The notes beneath the pieces were generated by a model. It did not search any database. It had not been told where the DNA came from and was given only the letters and a program-made list of their open reading frames with translations. From Cercis canadensis (lineage: Eukaryota > Streptophyta > Magnoliopsida > Fabales > Fabaceae), in NCBI GenBank assembly GCA_003255065.1, contig QAOA01002779.1, positions 185,587 to 249,586 of the forward strand: a stretch of 64,000 bases of DNA, in the 5' to 3' direction. A program made the position numbers and the translations under genes. Numbering within the stretch: position 1 is the first letter of the stretch; every line of letters starts with the position of its first letter. Positions 47,501-57,801 of the stretch are shown here, piece by piece.

Positions 47501-47896
47501 TAATTTAGAGTACTAATGTATAAAGTGACTAAGCTTGGTCTCATGGTAAGGGGTTTGAGTTATTTCAACGAAGACAGTAGTTCAAATTTTGTGCCATCAT
47601 GTAACAGAAAAACAAAATAAAACACGGTAGATAAAGTATACCATGAAGAAGCCCCACTCCTTGCAGGCCTTGCCAAGCTCTTGGACACCTTTGGCATGCA
47701 TTTCAGGGTCCATCGAAGTGAGGAGAGAGTAGTCAATTACAGGGATAAAAGCTGCAAGTTTGTCATCAACCTCGTCCCTATCGCGAGGGTCTATGAAAGA
47801 GTTGTAGTTAGAGGGAATGGTTGTGTGCCCATTAGTTGCTTCAGCAAATGCTTTGATGCTGGAAATGTTGGTAGCAACAGAGTTTGGTGGAGCCAT
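44300..47896 (-). CDS. 2-oxoglutarate/Fe(II)-dependent dioxygenase, 4 exons
   Basis: Exons 47896-47642, 47262-47027, 46532-46205, 44539-44300 splice in frame to 1059 nt, 352 residues, the normal size for a plant DOXC-class enzyme. The N-terminal DIOX_N domain includes IPVIDYSLL and GKACKEWGFFMVINHG. The catalytic 2OG-FeII domain has YPPCPQPDAALGQPPHSDNG. The iron ligands are His229, Asp231 and His285 (HRAVL), and the 2-oxoglutarate-binding Arg295-x-Ser297 is present (TRVSLA). Cytosolic enzymes of this group hydroxylate or desaturate specialised metabolites or hormones; the substrate cannot be told, though the general type is that of DMR6/flavonol-synthase-like '2-ODD' proteins. Intron 3 starts GAG|GCGTGC (GC donor), is 1665 nt long, and holds a MITE and a 14-N gap. 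It is probably functional if that donor works. Confidence 0.92.
44549..44592. other. 14-N sequence gap followed by poly-A, in dioxygenase intron 3
   Basis: N from 44549 to 44562, then about 30 A. It lies only 9 bp beyond the acceptor of exon 4, so the branch region of this intron is unknown. Confidence 0.95.
45315..45682. mobile_element. MULE-type MITE, family C, copy 1 (in dioxygenase intron 3)
   Basis: 368 bp. Its long inverted arms start GAGTAAAACCCTTTTTTAGT and end ACTAAAAAAGGGTTTTACTC, so the whole element can fold into a hairpin. It is flanked by a perfect 9-bp target duplication TTTATTAAA (45306-45314 and 45683-45691), the Mutator signature. A second copy is at 60108-60474. Confidence 0.92.
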
Positions 47897-48441
47897 GTGA
47901 GCTAGGTAAGTTTGGGTATTGGATATACGTAGAGTTATTTTGTGTAAGCTTGCATGAGCTGAAAAAAAATGTTCACCTACTTATAGCGAGAGTGTGAGAA
48001 TAAATTAAACTATCTTTTCTCACAAATGCATGCACTGTCCCCTTCATTTGACTTCATAATAGAATGCCTAGTTAACACGTCTCTTCCCTCAATACGACAA
48101 TACGTAAGCAAGGAGTTAGACTATGCTACACCAGACAAGATAACTTGTCTCATATGTTTTATACATATTATATTATCATAATTAATATAATTTAAATTAA
48201 ATTAATATTTATGTTATATTAAAAAAAATTAAAAATTTAATTAATTTTTAAGTTATATAAATTATATATAACCAAAAGTTAAACAAAGAAAAAAAAAGGT
48301 GTGGCATAGTCTCATTAACTTTAACTCAAACACTTGATTCACATACATCTCTTTAACTTCAACTTCATCTCCTACCGAAAGGGCACATGTGATATCTCTT
48401 CCCAAAGATCTCTCGACATAAAATTTGAGAATATTAATGCT
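47897..48441. promoter_or_regulatory. Upstream region of the dioxygenase gene
   Basis: AT-rich sequence with no reading frame. The promoter of the minus-strand dioxygenase should lie here. A Pack-MULE-like element begins about 555 bp upstream of the start codon. No specific site was identified. Confidence 0.4.
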
Positions 48442-49115
48442 CCCAGATTTGGGTTATTCAACTCAATATTACACTTTAACAATTTTTTTACATAATTATT
48501 ATATTTTTTAACTTATTTACCTAAATATTATAATTTTTTAAAAATTAAAAACTTAAAAAAAAAAACAAATCTGCACAATAAACCTCACAAGCCGGCTGAT
48601 AATTGGCGTGTTCACTTTTCTTCTTCTTTCATCATGTTACTTTCTTTACTTTTTAATTGTTCCTATAAAATAATACCAGATCTAGTTGCAAGAATTATTT
48701 ATCAAGCCTAATAACTATGCGGTCCATTCTCACCGATACCCGGTTTAAATCACTATATATGAAAGTCTTAGATGGAATAGAGTTATATTATCCTGTCATA
48801 ACAGGATTGGAAATCCCCATGGGGTGTTGGAATAAAATAATTATCTTTCATAGAAACCAAGGTATAAATATGTCCTTGCTACTTATTAAAAAAAAAAATT
48901 GTCCTTGCTAAATTGTTGAGTGATGTTATACATTTTTTTTTTTTATTTAGCTCATTTTTTTAATAAAAAATTTAAAATGAGAGAAAGTTACTCCTTTTTA
49001 AAATTAGGATAGGGTGAGTGTTTGAGGTGTATGATTAAGTTTGGTGGCAGTAAAATGAATCTAATAAAGAGATGGTGAGAGCTCCTTTCTATGACAAAAA
49101 TGGACGCGTCGGCTC

Positions 49116-49793
49116 TCAGGGATTCGCATAGAGATACTCATTCGGAAAGGGAACCATAGAGAGGACCAGTTGATTGTTGCCATTACGTTTCACAAGGGTG
49201 AAGATAGAGGTGTCAAAATGGGTTGGGCCCGTTGGGTTGGCCCGCCCCGCCATGTAAAAGGGTTGGGTTGGGTTAAGGTTTTGCTGGCCCGTTTGGAAGC
49301 GGGTTTCTGAGCCCGCCCCGTTTGGGTTGTGGGTTGGTGGCGGGGCGGGTTGGGGCGGGCTGGCCCGCCAGTNAGTCACTAATTTATTATTATTATTTTT
49401 TTTGGTGGGCTGGCCCGCCTAACCCACAACCCACAGTGGGTTGGGTTGGGTTGAGGTTTTCTCAGCCCGCCATTTGGGCGGGCCATCCCGCCCCGCCCCG
49501 TTTGGGTGGCGGGTTGAGGCTGGCCGGGGCGGGCCGGCCCGTTTGACAGCTCTAGGTGAAGAGCCAATTGGGGTGGCCATGAAGCGTATCTCTTATATAT
49601 CAGAGATAATCGAGGAAATGGACCACTCTGCTAAGCTGTTCGGATTACTGAGCGTTTGGCATATTATCAGGGCATCTCCTTCTATTATCAAATCCTCACG
49701 TGGCTGTAGGGATGATGCCACTCGACATGCCAATAGTGCAGCAAATGCTTCTACTTTTAGAGGGGATGTGGTCCATATGAAGAAATGAGCATG
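49116..49793 (-). pseudogene. RNase H-like (RVT_3) fragment split by a hAT MITE
   Basis: The upstream part (49793-49563) reads KVEAFAALLACRVASSL then IEGDALIICQTLSNPN, typical of the RNase H-like domain in plant LINEs and related single genes. A two-base slip near a TATATA run shifts the frame. The downstream part (49204-49116) reads FTLVKRNGNNQLVLSM, the next conserved block, and stops at YLYANP. Removing the MITE and one copy of its 8-bp target duplication makes the two parts contiguous. The domain is incomplete at its N-terminus. Confidence 0.75.
49205..49554. mobile_element. GC-rich hAT-type MITE
   Basis: 350 bp, ends TAGAGGTGTCAAA and TTTGACAGCTCTA, flanked by a perfect 8-bp target duplication GGTGAAGA (49197-49204 and 49555-49562), the hAT signature. 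The body is a palindrome of GGGCGGG, GGCCCGCC and TTGGGTTGGG motifs, strikingly GC-rich against the surroundings, with one N at 49373. Confidence 0.92.
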
Positions 49794-49972
49794 GAGTGAA
49801 CAGGCCAGATGTCGGCCGGCGTGTTCAGTGGGGCCCATGTGCATATTTAATTATTTTTAAGTTTTTAATTTTTTAAAAAATTATAATATTTAAGTAAATA
49901 AATTAAAAAATATAATAATTATGTAAATAAGTTGTTAAAGTGTAATATTAAAATCAATGGGCCCCCAAATTT

Positions 49973-50800
49973 CTTGAAAATTGTAAAGATAATGGAGAAT
50001 CTGAGGAACATGTGGTCATCAAGATTGGAGAGAGAGAGAAGATGGGTAGTGAAGAATATGCTAGTGTTCCATTTTTTTCGTGGTTAGGGCTACATTGAGC
50101 GTTACACCTTTTTAATTTGGTGGATTCAGGTAGGATCTATTTAGTGATTTTAGTGTAATTGTGAATATTTTGAAAAACTAAGTCACTCAGTATGTATTTG
50201 TACACACAATTACTTATAAAATATAAGAATGACATAATATAAGAAAGTGTGCTAGAAAATAACATTTTCAAGTTTACTTTTTAATATGTTTTTTTATATT
50301 GTGTCGTTTTTACATTTTATAAGCAACTGTGTTTTGATATATATTAGGTAACTCAATTTTTGATATCTTCTTAATGATACTAAAATCATACTGTAATTTC
50401 CACAAAGTCTCATCCAATTGAGAGGGTGTAATGCTACCACCTCTTAAAAAGGAAGTGGTAGCATAGTTATCACCTATTATATATCTAAACACACGCATAA
50501 TGTAATGTTTTATAAACTAGCATATATATATATATACTTGGCTGTGTCTAGAGTACATATTTTATAATGTATATATATATATATATATACATACATATAT
50601 ATATATATATATACTTATTCGAAAGTTGTAATTTACTGAGTTTTTTCTATAATAGATGTAAATATTAATAAATTGCAAACGTAAATATTTTATCTAAAAA
50701 AAAAAAAAAAACTATTGAAAACGAAATTGATCTATGCGTTCTAGCTAATTACGAACAAGGAAAAAGCAACCAAATGCATTTGGGACTGGAACTGGATAAG
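49973..50800. other. Intergenic with (TA)n microsatellites
   Basis: No gene supported. (TA)n repeats cover 50522-50536 and 50571-50612. The 62-codon minus frame at 50310-50498 matches nothing known. Confidence 0.5.
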
Positions 50801-50816
50801 GAAAAGAAATAAAGCC

Positions 50817-52628
50817 ACTCTTTCTTTCCCTCTAACTCGCACGCTCAAAATCTACCTCACTCATACTCACACAGTCTCGCAACTCGTAAGCCACTCACTC
50901 CTTCACAGCAGTCGCCGTCAAAGTCACCGCCGGCCGTCCTGTTCTCCGGCGTCCTCAGGTGAGTGTCAGGATTCACTTATTCTTCTTTATTCAATTAATG
51001 TCATATAAAACAGATTATTTACTCTGAACTTATAATTAATTTGGTGATTTTTTTTGAAAAATTGATGGGATTGTCAATGCCGACAGGTTTTTGCTGCTTG
51101 CTTTCTATTTGTTTTGTGAAAAGCCTCAAAGTGGATTTGAAAGATACGTACTTTATTTGTAGAATGCACGGAAATTGTTTGCCAAAATACTTAAAAGGTG
51201 CTATATTGACTTGGGTACAATTAAAATATCACTTGCATATTTTGTTGCTCAGTGCAAAGGGTGAATTATCTGCATGTGTAAGGAATTAATTATCTCATTA
51301 GAGTAGCTTGACTTCACATGTAATCTTATGTTCCTTGGAGCAGAAATATGCTTTGTAATGTATTGTGTTAGATATAAAACCATTCATGGGCCTTCACCTA
51401 ATAGCTTAAGCTTTTAGGTTGAATCGGTTCTTGATATGGTATCAGAGCCTCTTTGACCAAACGGTTAGGAAATCGAATCCTTCTGCCCCCACTTTCTCAA
51501 TTAAATTGAAATTTCAACACACGGTATAAGTGGGCTTGTGCTTTGTCCACGCTTCAAGCCAAAAGAGCTTTCGCGTGCGGAGGTGTGTTAGATATAAAAC
51601 TATTCCTGGGTCTTCACCTAATAGCTTAAGCTTTTAAGTTGAATCGGTTCTTGATATATTGGGGGTTAATTTATGCTGATAGTAGTGTTGAGCATAATAA
51701 GGTGGCATCAGTGGCATGTGCCTTTTCTTTTTGGTGATATTGTTTGAGGTGTTAGGCTAGAAATTTTTGGTGATCTCCTACCTTTTTTGGGCCACCTCAG
51801 GGCCACTATTAGGGCTGAATTTTTGCTTCCTTTTGCTGCAAATTTTTAGTTTTTTTTTTTGCTTCTGATTTCTGAATTCTTAGTTGATTACATTCTTTAT
51901 CTATAGATTTTCACAATCAAAAACTTGATACACTCTCTAGAATAAACTTGTAATCTAAAAAGAGAAAGAGTTAGAAATTGTCTGTAACTGATGACCAATG
52001 TACTTGAGACACTGGTCCGGATTCCTTGGTTGTTGGTTCCGCTCCTACCAGAGATGCTAAGTGATAAGGTGTTAGATGTACTTCTTACTCTCTTGGCTTC
52101 AGCTTTAGGTAAATTACTTGTAGCTTCAATGAAGTTAAAGTTTGGCCTTAAATATTACAAGCTCTTTTGTTATGTTCTCATACTTTAGAGTCATATCTCT
52201 GTTTACATAGGTGAGAATGGATGCTTATGGGCTGATCAAACAAAAACAATGAGAGCATTATGCTAATAATGCTATTATACTTTTTCATTATTATTCATTT
52301 CATTTACTTTTTTTGTTTTTGGCCATTTATTTACTGGGTCATATTGCCTCATTTTATCAGCTGTTTAAGCTAAATTCCTTCACACTCCAGGGTTAAGGAG
52401 AAGACAATGATGCTGTACTAAGTATCCAGTGGATATCTTTAGTGGAACAGAGTCTGGTGAATTTAAGGTGGCTTGTCTCTTCTAGCGTTTAAAATGGCTT
52501 CCACAGTTTTCAGAAGCTTTCAAATTCACCCCTTTCTGCTTCACACAAGAACAGTACTTAGACGAAGAAATGGAGTTATGTATAGCTCAATGAAAAGCAT
52601 ACAATCCCAAACAGCCACTAAAGAAAAG
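50817..52628 (+). CDS. 5' end of an unidentified gene with organelle-type presequence, truncated
   Basis: A pyrimidine- and CTCAC-rich stretch (about 50817-50958) ends at a strong donor CTCAG|GTGAGT and looks like a non-coding first exon. A possible second exon starts after the acceptor CTCCAG|GGTTAAGG at 52391. The likely ATG is at 52494, opening MASTVFRSFQIHPFLLHTRT and continuing with RRRNGVMYSSMK. This is Ser/Arg-rich, without acids, as in mitochondrial or plastid targeting peptides. About 45 codons on, an N at 52629 is followed by unrelated repeat sequence, so the mature protein is not visible and the function cannot be given. A TRIM lies in the first intron. Confidence 0.45.
51366..51656 (+). 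mobile_element. TRIM (miniature LTR retrotransposon), complete
   Basis: Two 71-bp LTRs (51366-51436 and 51586-51656) starting TGTTAGATATAAAAC and ending CGGTTCTTGATA flank about 149 bp. The 5' LTR is followed directly by TGGTATCAGAGC (51437-51448), the initiator-Met tRNA primer-binding site. The 3' LTR is preceded by a purine-rich GTGCGGAGG. A perfect 5-bp target duplication TATTG (51361-51365 and 51657-51661) encloses it. It has no coding capacity and must be mobilised by another element. Confidence 0.95.
51437..51448 (+). promoter_or_regulatory. Primer-binding site (initiator Met tRNA) of the TRIM
   Basis: TGGTATCAGAGC, complementary to the 3' end of plant initiator-methionine tRNA, in contact with the 5' LTR. 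Confidence 0.9.
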
Positions 52629-52639
52629 NGGCCGTGTTC

Positions 52640-52935
52640 TTCTCTGGTCCCAGCCCGTGTTCCTCAGACATGGCCCGTGTTTCTCCTTGCCCTTGGGCGT
52701 GTCACTTATGTGCATCCTCTGCCTGTTTAACACGGCCTATCACACGGCCGTGTTTGTTCTTGCCTTGACCATGTTTGCCCTTAGACTTGGTCTGTGTGCT
52801 CTTGGACATTCTGCTTGATCAACACGGCCGTGTCTGTTCTTGTCTGAGGCCGTGTTTATACTTAGACCTAAGCAGCCAATGCTGGATGCTGGACACGAGG
52901 TAAACACGGTCGTGTTCTTGCCCGTGTCTACATAA
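52640..52935. repeat. Repeats of the palindrome ACACGGCCGTGT
   Basis: Several perfect or near copies (for example around 52734-52750, 52819-52832 and 52902-52912) with 'tgttcttg' spacers. This resembles LTR sequence of large plant retrotransposons, but no boundaries are visible. It begins at the N at 52629. Confidence 0.55.
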
Positions 52936-53425
52936 AAACTTGGTGTGAGGCTGCTTTCCTTGCCATTTGCTCCATGGATTGCTTCCAAATTCTTCTTATT
53001 TCATGATTACCCATCTTGGTACCTGTCAACACCAATTTATGGATTAAACACTATGTTTAGAGAGGATTTGCTCACAATGCAGGTAAGAATTCAGTATTAA
53101 AACATGGTTTTTATAGTCCTAAAAGACAAGTATCATAAAGCAATGAAATTCCTATGGTATTCATCATTAATGATTAATGATATTTTACAATATCATTTTT
53201 GAATTTGAATCTTATTAATGATATTCAAATAAGTTTCATGAGGCTCTGAAGATTGTCCAATATCTTCATCCTTATCTTTTTGACTAGACGTTGACTATTT
53301 ATGTGATTCTTTAATGATAAATTAAGCAACTCTAATTCTATTTGACTCTGATTTTGCTTTAATTGCCTAATTTCTTCTTTGACTTCTTTGATTTCATTTT
53401 GAAGATCTTTGGCAGAAACTACATG

Positions 53426-54106
53426 CTATTTTGAATTCATTTTTGAAAGCATATCACTAAGACTTATAGGTTTAATATTGGATATACTTGGTTTTTCTTG
53501 ATCTATGATATCTTTTAACTTTAAAAGATATTCCTTTTTTATTTCATCATCTTCTATTTTTTCTATGACATCTATGAGGAAATGAGCTTCTGATGAAATA
53601 ACATTTATTGACTTCTTACAATTTCCAACACAATCTGGATCTTTGCAATTTTGAACACAAGGTTCACCTGTTGCATATTCAGATGATTCTGAAGCAGATG
53701 ATTTTTCTTGATCTTCATAAATATTTTCTAATTGATCTTCTTCAGAATTTTGTTCTGAAGGATCTCTTTTAGATTCATTCTCTGAGTCTGAGACATTGTT
53801 GATGAATAATTTACTCAATTCTTCTTTTAATTCTTCACTAGTATTTAATGAATTTATCTTTTTCTTCATTGGACAATTATTCTTATAATGTCCTATTTGA
53901 CCACACCTATAACAAACCAGACCTTTGTATGATTTTCTAGACTTTGAACTTCTATTTTGATTTTTTGAAGATTTACTTGATTCTTTTGAAGGTTTACTTG
54001 ATTCATCTCTTTCATAGTATTTTCTATTCCTTTTGAATTTTTTATTCCTAAATTCTTTCCTAAAGGACTTCTGCTTTTTCCTATTTCTTGAAGATGAAGG
54101 AATCAA
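53426..54106 (-). pseudogene. Pararetrovirus zinc-knuckle and acidic tail of the coat region
   Basis: 226 codons. A Lys/Arg/Ser-rich segment precedes a Cys-x2-Cys-x4-His-x4-Cys zinc knuckle at about residues 64-77. Then comes a long Glu/Ser-rich acidic tail with a second Cys-rich patch. This order is that of caulimovirid nucleocapsids. The frame stops at 53426; coiled-coil-like sequence continues briefly beyond it. Confidence 0.75.
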
Positions 54107-54240
54107 CTTAGTGTCAAACCCATTTGATTACAAATATTACCTAACTCATCTTTTCTCTTATGAGTATCTTTTTGAATCTTATTTTTGAACTTTATATCAT
54201 TACACTCAATCATTACTTCTTGATTGATAGCACTTACTAG

Positions 54241-54978
54241 CTAACCATATGAAGAGGTTTCATAAACTTGAGTTAATGATAATCCTTGTTGAATTCCGTA
54301 ATTTCTTAACCTTTTTTTGACTTTTTCTGCAAATAGCTTAGGAAGATCACATATAAACTTTTCTTTCCAATAAGCTACATTGCAATCAATTCTTAGAAAT
54401 ACTTTTGAGAAAAACATATCTTTATACCATCTTAAGTCTAAGAGTTTTTTACACCTTAAGTTGGCTAAGATTTCTAATGATTTTTCTTGAAAATTTTGAG
54501 GTTCACCTATGAAATGTTTGATGGTAGCATAAATTAAAACTTCTATACATGTTGAATTATTGGTTTCAGGATCTATTGAATTCTCTAATTCTAATCTCTG
54601 ATCTTCAGTGAAATAATTATCCCACCAACCTCTAAGTTGTCCTATAAAACCACTAATGATGATCCTAAGGATATTCCTTAAATCTGCTGAAGAAATTTTG
54701 ACTCTAAAAGCATAGACTGCCATGAGAATTTCATTTGTATGATTCAATATTTCATGTTCACTCATACCATCAATATTCCATTCATAAATACTAGTTCCAT
54801 CATAACTAGAATGAACATATTGACTTTTTTCTTTAAATTGAATATCAGGAAGAGGAGGTCTTGGATAATAATTCCTAGTTTTATAAGTTCTTGAACCTAA
54901 TCTTGAATTTTTGACTTTATTGACTGCTAACTCTTCTTCTTCATTTTTGATCATATTGATTGATTGTTTCTTATCCAA
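54241..54978 (-). pseudogene. Pararetrovirus coat-protein region, C-terminal part
   Basis: 245 codons. The GQLRGWWDNYF block, the LRCKKLLDLRWYKDMFFSKV block and the WKEKFICDLPKLFAEKV block are characteristic of caulimovirid coat proteins. It stops at a TAG at 54241 and coat-like sequence resumes downstream. Confidence 0.75.
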
Positions 54979-55420
54979 CTTATTGAGCTTTTCTACAATT
55001 AGATTTAATGCATCTTCATTTCCAAATCTAATATCTTTTTTTTNAGGATATTCCTTAAATCTGCTGAAGGAATTTTGACTCTAAAAGCATAGACTGCCAT
55101 GAGAATTTCATTTGTATGATTCAATATTTCATGTTCACTCATACCATCAATATTCTATTCATAAATACTAGTTCCATCATAACTAGAATGAACATATTGA
55201 CTTTTTTCTTCAAATTGAATATCAGGAAGAGGAGGTCTTGGATAATAATTCCTAGTTTTATAAGTTCTTGAATCTAATCTTGAATTTTTGACTTTATTGA
55301 CTGCTAACTCTTCTTCTTCATTTTTGATCATATTGATTGATTGTTTCTTATCCAACTTATTGAGCTTTTCTACAATTAGATTTAATGCATCTTCATTTCC
55401 AAATCTAATATCTTTTTTTT
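54668..55420. repeat. Near-identical ~376-bp tandem copies joined by one N
   Basis: 54668-55043 and 55045-55420 match nearly base for base. The joining base is N at 55044, so this is probably an unmerged contig overlap and not a biological duplication. Confidence 0.85.
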
Positions 55421-55928
55421 TTTTTGAAAAGTTTGGTATCTTATAGATAAGCTGTTGAATTTTTGAATTAGTTAAAGTTATTAAAGGAGAAGAAGGAGAT
55501 CTTGAGGAAGTAGGACCTAAAGAAGGAGGACCTAAGGAAGAAGGACCTAATGAATGACCTAAAGAAGGAGGAGAAGAGAGTTGATTCTCTACTCTAGTCA
55601 TTTGATCTAACACAGTCTTGAGTATGTGATTTGTATAATTATTTTGACACATTATATTCTTGACATATTTTAATGAAGAATTGTCTTTGTCATCACCATG
55701 TGTCATTTTGAATGGTGAAGCTACTACATCTTCATTATGAACATTTTTTACAATAATTTCTTCTAAAGGAGGATGAATTGCTGTAACAATTGTATTTGAT
55801 AAAGTTTTCAAATTTTGACTTATCCTAATGTTTGTATTGATCTCTTTGGATTTTGAATAAAGATAAAATATGTCATTTACTTCAGCATATTCTTCGAACC
55901 ATTTGAAGAAAGACATGTTGATTTTCAT
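55155..55928 (-). pseudogene. Pararetrovirus coat-protein region, N-terminal part
   Basis: 257 codons, with Ser/Pro/Gly-rich SLGPxSLG-type repeats in the middle and a basic C-terminal part. The last about 100 codons are duplicated almost exactly in 54241-54978, across the N at 55044. The duplicated part belongs to one original region. Confidence 0.65.
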
Positions 55929-56355
55929 GATATTTAATTCATGATAATAAAAATATCTTGAGTGTATCTATTGTATACTTATTGAATCTTTTGAAATACC
56001 AATCTCTTTTCTCTTTGTTTGAAACTCTCATGAAATATTCCTTAAGATATTCTTTATCTATTTGAAACTCTTTTTATATGACATTAAGTTGACTTTGGAA
56101 ATTTGACCTAGTAGGAGACATATGTGGTGAATCTGAATCTTAAGTATTTTGATAAATAGGTTTTGGAATGACAGGTCTAAGGTTTATTCCTAATGAATTT
56201 ATTGAAGAGAAATCTATTGATCTTCTAGCATAACTATAATATCTAGTAGAGTTTGATCGACTAAACCTAAGAGTAACATTTCTTGAAGAGGATGTTATAA
56301 TATGATTTAATTCTGAAAACTCTTAAGGTCTAGGAGAAACAACATCTTCTAATTC

Positions 56356-56973
56356 TCATTCATCTACATATGAGATTTCATCATGTCTTAACCTTTTAGG
56401 GGTTATTAACTGAGAATTTTGAGTATTGACTTCCAATAACAAAGATTCATCTTTTGGAGATTGTTTGATACAACCTATATTGATCTTGGTTTTCATGACT
56501 TTGTAACATATTCTAAATATGACTGTCATGTGTTCAATTCCTAGAAAGAACTTTTCTTCTTTTGACTTAATCTTTAATTCTAAGAATTTTGAAGTTTCAG
56601 GATGGCTTAAACCCATGGTAAAATTTGGAAAACAATCTAAATTTGAGGCACCATTATAAAGATTTGATTGGATAACTCCTAAGACTGAGTCTTCGAATTC
56701 CACAATTCTTTTATCTCTAAGACATACTAGGATAGGTGTATCTATTCCTAATCTATGAAGCGGTTTGACAACTATTTGAGCTAATCCTATATAGAGATAT
56801 TTGAAACCGTGTTGATGATGTTTCTTGATCATAACTTCTGAGAGAAGATGTATTGTATCATTTGATCTTTTGACTGCTATTGTTTGTTCCTTTTTGAGGT
56901 ATTGAACTCTATTACTATAAAACCAATAAGCATGTTTTTTATTTTCTATGTAAGTACCATAATATCCTACCAT
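56356..56973 (-). pseudogene. Pararetrovirus movement protein remnant (30K superfamily)
   Basis: 205 codons. The core with GLAQIVVKPLHRLGIDTPIL, an Asp-Asp-Ser-x-Leu-Gly-Val motif and a Pro-Asn-Phe block is typical of caulimovirid cell-to-cell movement proteins. It is open in this stretch but not linked in frame to the downstream coat region. Confidence 0.75.
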
Positions 56974-57084
56974 CTTGCTTAGACAACTAAATATGAAATT
57001 CTTTTTGATCTTAATGAGACTTGATATTTAAGAACTCAAACATAATAAGGATCTGCAGTTTGAACAAATGTTTTATCATGAAGA

Positions 57085-57296
57085 AGACTCCTATAGTGTT
57101 TGATTAAAGCTTGATCTTCTAATAAACCATAATCATAATACATACTGACTTTATAGCTAAACCACCTAGTCATAGTAAGCATTCATCTTTTGAAAGGAGC
57201 ACTAACACATTACACACCCATTACCCCTACCTGATTGAACAGGTCACGAGGCTCTGATACCATTTGGACAAGGATAATCTCATCTTTGACTTAATG

Positions 57297-57348
<52 letters not shown>

Positions 57349-57801
57349 AAATAAAAAAATCTTAAAATTATTTAAACATCAAAAATATCAACTAATAAAA
57401 TACATCAACTCATAAACTCAATTTCTATTTAGCCTATAAACTAAGATCNAAGACTCCTATAGTGTTTGATTAAAGCTTGATCTTCTAATAAACCATAATC
57501 ATAATACATACTGACTTTATAGCTAAACCACCTCGTCATAGTAAGCATTCATCTTTTGAAAGGAGCACTAACACATTACACACCCATTACCCCTCCCTGA
57601 TTGAACAGGTTACGAGGCTCTGATACCATTTGGACAAGGATCATCTCATCTTTGACTTAATGATTAATATATATATATATATAAAATAAAAAAANATAAT
57701 AAAATAAAAAAATCTTAAAATTATTTAAACATCAAAAATATCAACTAATAAAATACATCAACTCATAAACTCAATTTCTATTTAGCCTATAAACTAAGAT
57801 C
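57085..57801. repeat. Near-identical ~360-bp tandem copies joined by N, with (AT)n
   Basis: 57085-57448 and 57451-57801 match apart from (AT)n length (57299-57347 is longer) and an N at 57695. The join is at N 57449. Same interpretation as 54668-55420. Confidence 0.85.
57250..57262 (-). promoter_or_regulatory. Met-tRNA primer-binding site of the pararetrovirus
   Basis: The minus strand reads TGGTATCAGAGCC about 280 nt upstream of the movement-protein frame, matching the conserved caulimovirid origin of minus-strand synthesis. A second copy at 57616-57628 belongs to the duplicated segment. Confidence 0.8.

Larger units (their letters stand above)
48451..49963. mobile_element. Pack-MULE-like element carrying an RNase H fragment
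   Basis: Inverted repeats of about 110 bp occupy 48451-48562 and 49852-49963; both contain AATATTACACTTTAACAA followed by a TTATTTACC(T)AAATATTATAA-type stretch and poly-A/T. The 9-bp flanks are CCCAGATTT (48442-48450) and CCCAAATTT (49964-49972), eight of nine identical, as expected of an old MULE insertion. Inside is a minus-strand RNase H-like fragment interrupted by a hAT MITE. The arms share an AT-rich block with the PMD-MULE arms, so this may be a non-autonomous relative. Confidence 0.7.
53250..57801 (-). mobile_element. Endogenous pararetrovirus (Caulimoviridae) remnant
   Basis: Minus-strand fragments occur in the viral order: primer-binding region, movement protein, coat/nucleocapsid region with zinc knuckle. 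No protease, reverse transcriptase or RNase H frame follows, so the 3' half is missing. The frames are interrupted by stops and by duplications at N positions 55044 and 57449. Features fit the petuvirus/florendovirus-like endogenous lineages, but the genus is inference. It is a fossil and cannot make virus. Confidence 0.8.

Noticed and set aside
47597..47905. Plus-strand frame 47681-47905
   Set aside because: Antisense to exon 1 of the dioxygenase gene.
51437..51448. TGGTATCAGAGC considered as part of a tRNA gene
   Set aside because: It is the complement of a tRNA end used as a primer site; no cloverleaf surrounds it. No tRNA or rRNA gene was seen in the window.
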